A DNA stretch of 9,649 nt from Pseudomonadota bacterium. Lineage in GTDB: Bacteria > Pseudomonadota > Gammaproteobacteria > Steroidobacterales > Steroidobacteraceae. The position numbers and the translations under genes are program-made. Of this stretch, positions 1 to 7,212 are shown in pieces. Numbering within the stretch: position 1 is the first letter of the stretch; each line of letters begins with the position of its first letter. The notes beneath the pieces are model-generated. The model had not been told where the DNA came from and made no database searches. It was given only the letters and a program-made list of their open reading frames with translations. The stretch lies in contig CANGMU010000076.1 of NCBI GenBank assembly GCA_947454665.1, forward strand, positions 1 to 9,649. The letters run 5' to 3'.

Positions 1-788
1 CGGCTCCGCTGCGCGCTGTCGGCGATCTCGTGCTCCAGCACGTAAGCCAGACCGAGGATCGCGTTCATCGGCGTACGGATCTCATGGCTCATGCGGGCCA
101 GGAAATTGCTCTTGGCCAGGTTCGCCACTTCCGCCTTCTGCTTCTGCCGGACGACTTCCGCCTGGATCTGCTCCCGGCGATACAGCTCTTCCAGCAGTTT
201 CTCGTTGACGCGCTCTTTTTCCGTGACATGGTGCGCGACCACGAACCAGAGGCCGGCAGCGGCGCAGCCGATGTTGAGGAAATAGAACAGGTCCCTCGTG
301 AGCCAGTGCAGGTGGATGGCCCAGGCCGACACGCGATGGTCGATCAGCACGGAAATCGCGGTCAGCGCGACAAAGCCCAGCAGCCAGAGCCGGGCAGCAC
401 GCTGGTTGAAGAAGATCAGCGCTGCGATGGGGGCAAAGGCGCCCCACACCATCACCATGCTGGACGCCGCGAAGCCACCCATGGCCCAGGTCAGCACGAA
501 GGGCAGCAGCTGGATGAGGATCAACTGGCTGTACTGGAAGAACCGGACGTTCCCGGTGCGGGCAAAATGAAACAGGCTCGGGATCGAGATGCCCAGGTAG
601 GCGAACGGGACGAGCGCCTGTGTCGGATATCCCATGAACAGCAAGCCGACGCCGATGAGGAGGGCGGCCGGTGCGCAGATCAGCGCGATCAAGGTGAGGC
701 CGCGCTTCTTCTGTCGCGACGCCGGTTCATCGGTAGACGCCACGCCAATCTCGATCATGGCGGTGAAGAAGGTCTTCGTGAGGCTCAT
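1..788 (-). CDS. Membrane sensor histidine kinase, N-terminal part (cut by window edge)
   Basis: Reading leftward from an ATG at 788, 262 codons stay open to the window edge. Residues about 32-190 are strongly hydrophobic and form roughly six membrane helices. The stretch FFQYSQLILIQLLPF followed by GGFAASSMVMVWG resembles the six-helix sensor module found in many membrane adenylate cyclases and hybrid kinases (MASE7-like, from memory). A charged coiled-coil linker (about 189-225) leads into the HisKA H-box MSHEIRTPMNAILG, with the phospho-accepting His at residue 235. The ATP-binding domain, and any receiver domains, lie outside the window. HPK1-type kinases with this H-box are often hybrids, but that cannot be seen here. 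The start is uncertain: an in-frame GTG lies 12 bases upstream (800), an in-frame stop lies at 815-813, and no clear Shine-Dalgarno sequence precedes either start. The gene is transcribed away from the HK1 operon. Confidence 0.88.
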   Translation of the reverse strand, partial: MSLTKTFFTAMIEIGVASTDEPASRQKKRGLTLIALICAPAALLIGVGLLFMGYPTQALVPFAYLGISIPSLFHFARTGNVRFFQYSQLILIQLLPFVLTWAMGGFAASSMVMVWGAFAPIAALIFFNQRAARLWLLGFVALTAISVLIDHRVSAWAIHLHWLTRDLFYFLNIGCAAAGLWFVVAHHVTEKERVNEKLLEELYRREQIQAEVVRQKQKAEVANLAKSNFLARMSHEIRTPMNAILGLAYVLEHEIADSAQRS

Positions 789-968
789 GGGCGTGGGCAC
801 CGATGCGGCATGTCAGGAGCGGGGAAAGGCGGCTCGCCGCAGAACGCAATCAGAATGGATTAAACCGTTCCTCATTACCCGGCTCTGCGGGGGTGCTTTG
901 CCCCAAGGGGTAATATCGCCCCGATCCGACCCTACATAAAGTAGCGCCACGAAACTGCAGGTCGGAGC
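789..968. promoter_or_regulatory. Divergent intergenic region with nested inverted repeats
   Basis: This 180-bp region separates the leftward kinase from the rightward operon and should hold both promoters. It contains the arms ATTACCC (874-880) and GGGTAAT (908-914), 27 bp apart. Between and over them lie three overlapping hairpin possibilities: CCCG/CGGG (878-881 with 888-891), GGGG/CCCC (890-893 with 901-904) and CCCC-AA-GGGG (901-910). The last two compete for the same CCCC. A short CTAC-ATAAA-GTAG repeat lies at 932-944. TAATAT at 911-916 could be a -10 element for the plus strand but has no good -35 partner, as in activator-dependent promoters. Upstream of HK1, AGGTCGGAG (959-967) is the only ribosome-binding candidate. 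The regulatory role is inferred from position and symmetry. Confidence 0.5.
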
Positions 969-2396
969 ATGCTGGAACTTCATGAACTGTATGTGTCCGC
1001 CGCGTGGGTGAACGCGGTGGCCGGTGTTCTGGTCTACGTCCTGTCCAGCCCCTTCAAGGAGCCGGGGAGCCGGACCTGGGCACTGTCCTGGGGCGTCGCC
1101 GCGCTCGGCTGCCTGTTCCTCGCCTATGGCGAACACAGTGGCGCATGGATCAGCGGTGGGCTGACCAGCGCCGCCATTGCGGCGCCATCCATCCTTCGGT
1201 TCGTCGCGATCAATCAGGTGACCGGGAAAAAGACCTCCACGACTTCCGTGCTGGTTTATGTCCTGGTGCTGCTCCTGCTGGCGGTGCTGGCCGGGATGGC
1301 CGGCCCCCAGACAGTGCCCAATAATCTGGGCGCCGCGGTGCTGAATGTCCTGCTCTGCCCGCAGTCGATCCGGGCACTGTGCGGTCGCGCGCAACGGCCC
1401 CAGACGGCCTGTCACTGGGGATTGTCGGCATTCCTGTTGCTGCTGCTGTTAGTGAGCGTCAGCGATGTCGTGGCGGGTCTCGACGCGATTCGCTCCGGTC
1501 ACGTCGCAACGGCTGAGGGCAACCAGTTTGCGACCTTCATCGTGCTGTTGGTTCTGGCGGCGGGCTCGAGCGGCGCCTTTCTTAATCTGACGCTCGCCCG
1601 TTGGGTGTCTCGCTTCCAGGTGCTGACCGCGCAGCTGAGCGAAGCAAAACTGGCAGCCGAAAAGCAGGCGCTGCTGGCTCGCTTTGATCGGGACACGACG
1701 CTGAACCAGATGTCCGGCTCCCTGGTGCACGAAGTCAGCCAGCCGATATCGGCCCTGCTGGCGCAGGCGCAGTTCACCCAGTTTGCCCTGGCCGCCGGAA
1801 AACTCGGCGCCAGCGAGGTTCCGATCCAGATCGACAAGATCATCAGCTCCGCGCGACGGGCCACCGCCATGTTGAACCGCTTTCGCTCGTTCAGCCGTGG
1901 CGAGCCGAATCTGGAATTCCGCGTGTTGTCCCTGGGCGCCTCCGTCGCGGCGACCGTGAAGCTTCTCTTGCCCCAGTTGAAATTGAAGGGCATCAGCGTG
2001 GAGTTCGCGAAGGACGCCGGCAAAGACCTCGTCCTCGTCGACGACCTGATGTTGGCGCAAGTCGTCATGAACCTCGTTCGCAATGCTGAAAACGCCATGC
2101 AGGCTGTCCCCAACAAGCAGCTGTCCATCCGCGTCCGCACGGACTCCACCTCGGCGACGCTGGAAGTGCGGGACAGCGGAGCAGGGCTGGCCCTGAATTC
2201 CGACGAATCGACGGATGACTTCCACCCCGGGCTGGGCCTGCGGATCGTGCGGGAAGCCGTGTCGGCATTCGGTGGCCATTTCGTGCTCGAAAACAGCGCG
2301 ACCGGCGGGGCGCTGGCAAGCGTCACGCTGCCGCTGGTCAGCGACGAGTCCTCCGCGCGGGGCGCGGATCACACCAATCTTCCGGGGGCGCAGTGA
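969..2396 (+). CDS. HK1: seven-helix membrane sensor histidine kinase, HPK4 type
   Basis: A 475-residue kinase and the first gene of the operon. Seven hydrophobic segments are visible at roughly residues 8-27, 37-54, 58-81, 92-111, 117-133, 149-170 and 187-209, with no recognisable periplasmic domain between them. The sensing module is therefore probably the membrane bundle itself. A coiled linker (about 215-245) precedes the H-box VHEVSQPISALLAQAQ, with phospho-His 254; HExxQP is characteristic of the DctB/FixL (HPK4) group. The ATPase domain has the N-box NLVRNAENAM (Asn368, Asn372), G1 box DSGAG (402-406) and G2 box GLGL (421-424), so it is expected to be active. It should phosphorylate one or more of the four receivers encoded downstream. 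The start at 969 has a poorly spaced ribosome-binding sequence but begins just before the first helix. Its stop overlaps the RR1 start (GTGA). The signal sensed is unknown. Confidence 0.92.
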   Translation: MLELHELYVSAAWVNAVAGVLVYVLSSPFKEPGSRTWALSWGVAALGCLFLAYGEHSGAWISGGLTSAAIAAPSILRFVAINQVTGKKTSTTSVLVYVLVLLLLAVLAGMAGPQTVPNNLGAAVLNVLLCPQSIRALCGRAQRPQTACHWGLSAFLLLLLLVSVSDVVAGLDAIRSGHVATAEGNQFATFIVLLVLAAGSSGAFLNLTLARWVSRFQVLTAQLSEAKLAAEKQALLARFDRDTTLNQMSGSLVHEVSQPISALLAQAQFTQFALAAGKLGASEVPIQIDKIISSARRATAMLNRFRSFSRGEPNLEFRVLSLGASVAATVKLLLPQLKLKGISVEFAKDAGKDLVLVDDLMLAQVVMNLVRNAENAMQAVPNKQLSIRVRTDSTSATLEVRDSGAGLALNSDESTDDFHPGLGLRIVREAVSAFGGHFVLENSATGGALASVTLPLVSDESSARGADHTNLPGAQ

Positions 2397-2842
2397 GAGA
2401 GGCCGCGATAGCGATCGTCGATGACGACGATGACGTGCGTGACGCGCTATGTAGCGTGATCCGCCAACAAGGGATGACCACGAAGGAATTCGAGTCGGCG
2501 GAAGACTTGCTCCGGCGTTTATATCGGGATCATGTCGGTCTTAGGATTGCAAACAGCCCTCAATTCAAATCAGACGGCAGGGACGCAGACACTGTGCTGT
2601 TTGGTGCGGTCATCGACATCGGCTTGCCGGGCATCAACGGCGCGCAGCTGGCCAGGCACCTGCGCAGCCTGTCGCCGTCGCTGCCCATCCTGGTCGTGAC
2701 GGCCTTCGCCGGTGGCGAACTGGACCAGTACGTCACGGGCATGGAGGGCGTCTCGCTCGTGCAGAAGCCGTTCGAGCTCCATGACCTGCTGGACGCCTTC
2801 ATCAAGAGCCAGGACATTGGGTTGGTGAGCCATGACATTTGA
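2393..2842 (+). CDS. RR1: stand-alone receiver with enlarged loop
   Basis: A 149-residue single-domain response regulator with a GTG start that overlaps the HK1 stop by 4 bp (GTGA), implying translational coupling; a G-run lies just upstream at 2384-2388. The receiver core is complete: acidic pair Asp10/Asp11, phospho-Asp75 in VIDIGLPG, Thr103 in VVTAF and Lys125 in VQKPFEL. No output domain follows, so it cannot bind DNA in the usual way and probably acts as a phosphate sink, relay or protein-protein regulator (inference). Between the SAEDLL helix and the strand carrying Asp75 there are about 20 residues more than in FixJ (residues about 44-66), and the DNA here (about 2518-2580) is visibly more AT-rich than its surroundings. 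RR4 has a comparable enlargement. HK1 upstream and HK2 downstream are its likely partners. Confidence 0.88.
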   Translation: MREAAIAIVDDDDDVRDALCSVIRQQGMTTKEFESAEDLLRRLYRDHVGLRIANSPQFKSDGRDADTVLFGAVIDIGLPGINGAQLARHLRSLSPSLPILVVTAFAGGELDQYVTGMEGVSLVQKPFELHDLLDAFIKSQDIGLVSHDI

Positions 2843-4229
2843 TTCGATTAGTCCACGGGCGATTTCAACGCTCAATGTGTTGGCGACGACAGTCTGTCTT
2901 GTTCTAGTTCTGGTCCAGGAGCGGACGCGCGGCGCGATGCTCTGGTGCACGGGGATTGGCATGATCGGGCTGGGAATGGTCGTAGTGCTGGTCGACAGTC
3001 CGCAGGACTTTGAATCAGTCCCGAATCTGGCGCTCTCGTTGGTGATGCTCGGCGGCATTCTGAAGCTGCATGGGCTGAACGAAGAATCGCCCATAAAAAA
3101 TTTGCGTCCTGTCCTGAATGCGTCGATGTGCCTGGTCGTGGTGGCCTACTTCCTCATGGGAGATCCCTGGGCGGCCGTCTTTACCATCGCTGTGCAAGGC
3201 ATGATCTGGATGTCTGGCGGTCTTTTGTTCGATCGCCTGTGCAGGATTACTGGCAGCAAGAACGCCCGCATTCTGGCGATCGTGCAATTCCTTGGGTTCG
3301 GATTCATGGCCGTATCGATACTGGCGTACTTCGCTGACCACAGCGGTCTTCCTGTGCGCAATTGGACGCTTCCCCACCGAGATCCGATGATGATCGTCGG
3401 CGTCGCCATGGTGGCGATGCAGATCCTGTACGTAGGCTACCAGTTCGAACTACGAGCCGCGGCGCAGGTCAGGCTACAGTCCGAGAATGAGACCCACGAG
3501 GAACGCATCGGCATTGCGATGAAGCTCGCCCCTTATGGCGACTTCTGGCGCAAGGATGCATTGTCCGGCTATCTGGTGCACGAAATCAGCCAGCCTGTCA
3601 CGGCGATGTTGACCAACGCGCAATTGGCACAGGCGCAATTGCTGTCCTCTCCGCAAAGCACCGAGCCGGTACACGAAAGTATCGAGAAGCTTATCCGCGC
3701 TGGCCGGCACGCCAAGAAGGTGCTGGAAAAAATCCGCGAACAGAATCGCCCTCGAGAGCGCGTGGTCACCGACGAGTCGCTGCGAAGCATCGTGGCCGAC
3801 GCAGTCGGCCTGATGGAATACGAATGTAGGCTGCTGCATGTCGGCGTGTCGATTCAATCGAGTGTCGGCCGTGACCGGGTCATGGTGGATCGATTCGAGT
3901 TGTCGCAGGTCGTGCTCAACCTCCTGAGAAACGCAATAGATGCCGTTTCCGATACGGAAAAACGGCGGATCCTGATCGAGATATCAAACACCCCAGATAG
4001 TGTCGAGCTTTCCATGACGGATTCAGGCGCAGGATTTCCTGGGTACGTCATCGAAAATTTCGGGGTTCCCCAGAACAGCCGGAAAGAAAACGGAACCGGA
4101 CTGGGCTTGGTCATCGTCAAGCGCATCGTCGAGCAGTGCGGTGGCACGGTGATGCTTCGTGCCGGCGTGAATGGCGGGGCCTGCGTCCAGCTGAATTTCC
4201 CGGCGGCTCCGGAACCGGCGTTGGCATGA
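2832..4229 (+). CDS. HK2: seven-helix membrane sensor histidine kinase, HPK4 type
   Basis: A 465-residue paralogue of HK1 in overall plan. Hydrophobic segments lie at about 12-29, 35-55, 64-81, 93-110, 113-133, 146-168 and 186-205. The linker at 206-240 is charged. The H-box VHEISQPVTAMLTNAQ carries phospho-His250. The catalytic domain has N-box NLLRNAIDAV (Asn363, Asn367), G1 DSGAG (397-401) and G2 GTGLGL (421-426), all intact. The start ATG lies 11 bp inside the end of RR1, and the stop overlaps the RR2 start as ATGA, so the gene is embedded in the operon and probably translated by coupling. Similarity to HK1 and HK3 is clearest in the H-box region; the membrane parts look divergent, which suggests different signals (inference). 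No periplasmic sensor domain is visible. Confidence 0.92.
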   Translation: MTFDSISPRAISTLNVLATTVCLVLVLVQERTRGAMLWCTGIGMIGLGMVVVLVDSPQDFESVPNLALSLVMLGGILKLHGLNEESPIKNLRPVLNASMCLVVVAYFLMGDPWAAVFTIAVQGMIWMSGGLLFDRLCRITGSKNARILAIVQFLGFGFMAVSILAYFADHSGLPVRNWTLPHRDPMMIVGVAMVAMQILYVGYQFELRAAAQVRLQSENETHEERIGIAMKLAPYGDFWRKDALSGYLVHEISQPVTAMLTNAQLAQAQLLSSPQSTEPVHESIEKLIRAGRHAKKVLEKIREQNRPRERVVTDESLRSIVADAVGLMEYECRLLHVGVSIQSSVGRDRVMVDRFELSQVVLNLLRNAIDAVSDTEKRRILIEISNTPDSVELSMTDSGAGFPGYVIENFGVPQNSRKENGTGLGLVIVKRIVEQCGGTVMLRAGVNGGACVQLNFPAAPEPALA

Positions 4230-4726
4230 CTGTTTCGAAGGCGTCCACGGTATTCGTTGTCGACGATGACGAGGCCCTTCGAAACACACTGGTCGAGCTG
4301 TTTGCTTTCGAGGGATATCGAACGTATGGATTTGGTACGGCGGAGCAGTTGTTGGAAAGCCTGCTGCTCACGGACTTTCCGGATGGCGAGGTATGTTGCG
4401 TTGTCACCGATGTGAAAATGCCGGGCGTTGGGGGAATTGGTTTGCTTCAGCAACTGGTGAACAGAAGAAATGTCGTTATCGTCATGATGAGCGGTGCGGC
4501 AACGGTGACCGATGTTATTGACGCATTCCAGTCCGGTGCGACAGAGTTTCTCTTGAAGCCGTTCGAGATGCCGAAGCTGCTTTCCACGGTGAGGAAGATG
4601 CTCGCTGGCTTCATGCCTGGTGATCCGTCAACTAGCGCTCGTGCGGTCATTCATCACTCGGGTCAGGCTCTCAGCGAGCAGGAACGGGAATTGATCTGGC
4701 GTGAGTTCAATGGAACTCCTTCCTAG
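4226..4726 (+). CDS. RR2: FixJ-like response regulator with truncated HTH
   Basis: The ATG at 4226 overlaps the HK2 stop (ATGA) and places the receiver start correctly, giving 166 residues. An ATG 90 bases upstream in the same frame lies inside HK2 and is unlikely. The receiver is complete: Asp13/Asp14, phospho-Asp62 in TDVKMPGVGG, Ser89 in the usual Thr/Ser position and Lys111 in LLKPFE. After a linker, residues 149-163 (LSEQERELIWREFNG) match the first helix of a LuxR/FixJ DNA-binding domain, as in RR3 (LSAQERRVILHVSQG). The protein then ends with TPS and a stop. None of the three forward frames between 4711 and 4750 contains the missing HTH, so the loss looks like a deletion rather than a frameshift. 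It probably works without DNA binding, as a receiver competing with RR3 for phosphate or binding it as a heterodimer (inference). Confidence 0.87.
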   Translation: MTVSKASTVFVVDDDEALRNTLVELFAFEGYRTYGFGTAEQLLESLLLTDFPDGEVCCVVTDVKMPGVGGIGLLQQLVNRRNVVIVMMSGAATVTDVIDAFQSGATEFLLKPFEMPKLLSTVRKMLAGFMPGDPSTSARAVIHHSGQALSEQERELIWREFNGTPS

Positions 4727-4748
4727 TCGTCACCCTCGAACCGAAGCC

Positions 4749-5357
4749 ATGCACAACATATTCCTTGTGGACGATGACGAGAGTATCCGCAACGTACTCC
4801 GGGACGTGCTGACGCTGCACGGCTATGGCGTCCAATGCTTTGCAACGGCCGAGCAGTTGCTGCAGAGCAATGACCTCGTCAGGGGCTGGACTTCGGAAGT
4901 CTGCTGTGTCGTGTCCGACGTCAAGATGCCAGGTGTCGGAGGTATCGGACTCATGCGCCAGTTGCTGGAAAGAAAGCAGATCGGCATTGTGCTGATGAGC
5001 GGCGCTTCATCCCTGCAGGATGTGATCGACGCATTTCATGGCGGCGCGACCCAGTTCTTGCTGAAGCCGATAGAGCTCACCGAGTTTCTGGCTGCTGTCA
5101 GAAAGGCGATCCAGACGGCCGAGCTTTGGCTTGCGTCGGATACAGCGGCACGGTCGTTTCGAGAGGCCATGCAGAGGCTCAGTGCACAGGAACGCAGGGT
5201 GATCCTGCATGTCTCCCAGGGAAAGCTGAATCGGGAAATTGCAGAAGAGCTGGGCATCGCCCTCAGAACCGTCAAGCTGCATCGCCATCGGGCGATCGAG
5301 AAGCTCGGCGTGGAATCGGTTCCTGAGCTCGTCCGGATGCTGGACGCAGCGTCCTGA
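4749..5357 (+). CDS. RR3: FixJ-family response regulator with LuxR-type HTH
   Basis: The only protein of the cluster with a complete output domain, and so the likely transcriptional effector. From the ATG at 4749 it has 202 residues. Receiver: Asp8/Asp9, phospho-Asp57 in SDVKMPGVGG, Ser84, Lys106 in LLKPIEL. The LuxR/FixJ HTH spans about 144-200, with the core NREIAEELGIALRTVKLHRH and RAIEKLGV, which matches the family closely. In-frame starts at GTG 4701 and ATG 4710 would add 16 or 13 residues and overlap RR2. ATG 4749 is preferred because the first receiver strand begins two residues later, although its ribosome-binding sequence is weak. It is a close paralogue of RR2: both contain EVCCVV, DVKMPGVGGIGL and DVIDAF. 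It may act on this operon's own promoter and on the divergent kinase (inference). Confidence 0.92.
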   Translation: MHNIFLVDDDESIRNVLRDVLTLHGYGVQCFATAEQLLQSNDLVRGWTSEVCCVVSDVKMPGVGGIGLMRQLLERKQIGIVLMSGASSLQDVIDAFHGGATQFLLKPIELTEFLAAVRKAIQTAELWLASDTAARSFREAMQRLSAQERRVILHVSQGKLNREIAEELGIALRTVKLHRHRAIEKLGVESVPELVRMLDAAS

Positions 5358-5358
5358 G

Positions 5359-5784
5359 ATGGCCATGCGACAAGTCATCCTGATCGTCGATGACGAGGTC
5401 GAAATCTGCGACACAATCCAGTCTGTGCTTGCGCTCTGGGGCGTGGAATCCAGGTCCTTCTATGATGCGGAGTCGGCCCTCGCAGCCTTGACGCCGATCC
5501 ACGGGGACCGATCTGTTTTGCGGCACGGTACGGACCAGGCCGCGAGCTTGGTCTGTGGCGCCTTGCTGGACCTGAACCTGCCGAACCTGTCCGGACTCGA
5601 ATTGGGTGAGCGGTTTCACGTCATGGGAATGGGTATTCCGTTCTCCCTGATGACCGCCGCGATGCTTGATGGCGACGTGGAGATGCGAATCGCTGCGCTG
5701 CGTGCGGGACTGCTCAGGAAGCCTTTTGAACTCCTGGAGCTCAAGGCGGCCGTAGATCGTTTCCGGAAGGATCTTTCGCTATGA
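5359..5784 (+). CDS. RR4: stand-alone receiver with enlarged loop
   Basis: A 141-residue single-domain receiver starting one base after the RR3 stop. ATG 5359 and ATG 5365 are both possible; the second has GAG seven bases upstream. The core residues are Asp11/Asp12 in VDDEVEI, phospho-Asp71 in LLDLNLPN, Thr99 in LMTAAM and Lys121 in LRKPFELLEL. No output domain is present. As in RR1, the loop before the strand carrying the phospho-Asp is long (residues about 45-64, some 16 more than in FixJ). The position just before HK3, joined by an ATGA overlap, suggests it is the preferred partner of HK3 (inference from order only). Possible roles are phosphate sink, relay intermediate or allosteric control of a kinase. 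An upstream in-frame ATG at 5239 lies inside RR3 and is not used here. Confidence 0.87.
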   Translation: MAMRQVILIVDDEVEICDTIQSVLALWGVESRSFYDAESALAALTPIHGDRSVLRHGTDQAASLVCGALLDLNLPNLSGLELGERFHVMGMGIPFSLMTAAMLDGDVEMRIAALRAGLLRKPFELLELKAAVDRFRKDLSL

Positions 5785-7163
5785 GATTCCTCGAAGCCTT
5801 TTACATGACCGTCCTGCTGGTCACGCCGGTGGTCTGTCTTGCGGCGCTGGGGCGCAAGAGTTCCGTCGCCGCCCGAATCTGGTTTCTCGCCGGCCTTCTT
5901 CAGGGTGTGGGCGTCGTGTCCTTCAATCTGCTGGCATCGGACCTGCGCAGCATGACTTCACTTGGCTGGCTGGTAGCGGTGATGGATTTCATATCGTTCG
6001 CTGGCGCATTGCTGCACATCAGCGCAGTCTTGCTGGATTTGAAGCGACCACCGCAATTCGCAAAGGTGGTGCTGCTGTCGCTTTCTCTTGCCGGTCTGGC
6101 TTTCCAGCTCTGGCGGATCCCGGGTCCTTACCACGCCGTGTTCATGTTGGTCTTCAATGGCAGCTTCGCGCTGTTGATCGCCTTCTGGTTGATGAAGCTG
6201 GTCAAGCAGGAAGCGCAACGTTGGGCGGGGTATGTCCGTCTTTACCAGGTGCTTGTTCTCGTGCGCCTTGTGGTCATGCTCTGTGTCGCACTGGCGCCCA
6301 TCGCAAACCCCCATACGGGGCCGTACGGCGAGCAAATCGTGGTCGCGGTCTCGTTGATTTCCGCCGTGGTCTGGTTTTGCGCGAATGTTGCCTACCTCGG
6401 CGTGAATATCGACCGCTTGCACCGGCATATCGTCGAGATCGGCAGGGAGTCTGCTAAGCAGGAAGAGCGCGAGCGCCTCAAGGACTCCATGGCCCTGCTG
6501 GAGCGGCAGCGAACCGCCGGCATCATGTCGTCGGCAATCAGTCATGAATTGAAGCAGCCGCTGACGTCCGCGTTGACGAATGCGCAGGTTGCCATCCAGC
6601 TGGTCGACGGCGTGGAGACGCCCATTCGGCAATACTTGGGCAAGGTTGAAGATTCCGTCCGCCGCGCAGCCCGCATCATCGACGGCCTGCAGACGTTCAT
6701 GCGGGCCCATACCGCAGCGCCCCTTCTGCTGGATGTGAGGTCGCCCCTCAACAGCGCCTTGAATCTGCTGCAACCCGAATTGCGTCGGGCCGGGATCGAG
6801 GTGCGCGTTGATCTCGGCACACAGCCCTTGATGGCGATCGCGGACGAGACCCAGCTGTGCCAGGTCTTCGTCAACGTCCTGCGAAATGCGATCCAGGCGT
6901 CCCAGGATGCGCCGCTCAAGCGGATTTCCATTTCCCATCTGTTGGTGGACGGGCAACTGATCGTCGAGGTCCAGGACACGGGACCGGGCTTCCCCGACGA
7001 GGTGCTAAAGGCGACTGGCTTGCCCTTCACGACCCAGAGGCCGGACGGGCTGGGCCTGGGGCTGGCCGTCAGCCAGAACATCATGACGAGCTTCGGCGGC
7101 TCGCTGACCTTGCGCAATGCCGAGCCGTCGGGGGCCACGGTCGAGATCGCGCTGCTGGTGTGA
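5781..7163 (+). CDS. HK3: seven-helix membrane sensor histidine kinase, HPK4 type
   Basis: The last gene of the operon, 460 residues. The start is supported by an ATGA overlap with RR4 and by GGAAGG at 5765-5770, ten bases upstream. Hydrophobic segments lie at about 7-24, 32-52, 61-85, 94-112, 118-139, 153-172 and 186-207, again seven helices without a separate periplasmic domain. A long charged helix (about 211-245, rich in Glu, Arg and Lys) probably forms the signalling coiled coil. The H-box ISHELKQPLTSALTNAQ carries phospho-His255. N-box NVLRNAIQAS (Asn365, Asn369), G1 DTGPG (399-403) and G2 GLGLGL (423-428) are intact. Its H-box continuation, LTNAQVA, resembles HK2 (LTNAQLA) more than HK1. 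No convincing terminator follows: the GC-rich stretch 7164-7210 shows no strong stem with a T-run. Confidence 0.92.
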   Translation: MRFLEAFYMTVLLVTPVVCLAALGRKSSVAARIWFLAGLLQGVGVVSFNLLASDLRSMTSLGWLVAVMDFISFAGALLHISAVLLDLKRPPQFAKVVLLSLSLAGLAFQLWRIPGPYHAVFMLVFNGSFALLIAFWLMKLVKQEAQRWAGYVRLYQVLVLVRLVVMLCVALAPIANPHTGPYGEQIVVAVSLISAVVWFCANVAYLGVNIDRLHRHIVEIGRESAKQEERERLKDSMALLERQRTAGIMSSAISHELKQPLTSALTNAQVAIQLVDGVETPIRQYLGKVEDSVRRAARIIDGLQTFMRAHTAAPLLLDVRSPLNSALNLLQPELRRAGIEVRVDLGTQPLMAIADETQLCQVFVNVLRNAIQASQDAPLKRISISHLLVDGQLIVEVQDTGPGFPDEVLKATGLPFTTQRPDGLGLGLAVSQNIMTSFGGSLTLRNAEPSGATVEIALLV

Positions 7164-7212
7164 GGGGCGAGGGGCGGGTCTGCGGGCTGGCCTAGTCGGC
7201 TCGCGTCGCCCG

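Noticed and set aside
30..863. Long plus-strand open frame opposite the left kinase
   Set aside because: It is antisense to a clear kinase with membrane helices and an H-box; its protein is rich in Gln, His and Arg with no recognisable domain, as expected of a shadow frame in GC-rich DNA.
1449..2372. 307-residue minus-strand open frame opposite HK1
   Set aside because: It is a shadow of the kinase: low-complexity, rich in Arg and Gln, and without domains or a ribosome-binding site.
4136..4225. Upstream in-frame start for RR2 at 4136
   Set aside because: It lies inside the HK2 ATP-binding domain and adds residues unlike a receiver; the ATGA overlap at 4226 fits operon practice.
4701..4748. 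Upstream starts for RR3 at GTG 4701 or ATG 4710
   Set aside because: They are possible, but the extra 13-16 residues are not receiver-like and overlap RR2; ATG 4749 sits two residues before the first receiver strand.
5958..6956. 332-residue minus-strand open frame opposite HK3
   Set aside because: It is antisense to the membrane and kinase domains of HK3, with a Gln/His/Arg-rich composition typical of reverse-frame translation.
7164..7210. Terminator after HK3
   Set aside because: The stretch is GC-rich but has no strong stem followed by a T-run; only very short pairings such as GCC/GGC are visible.
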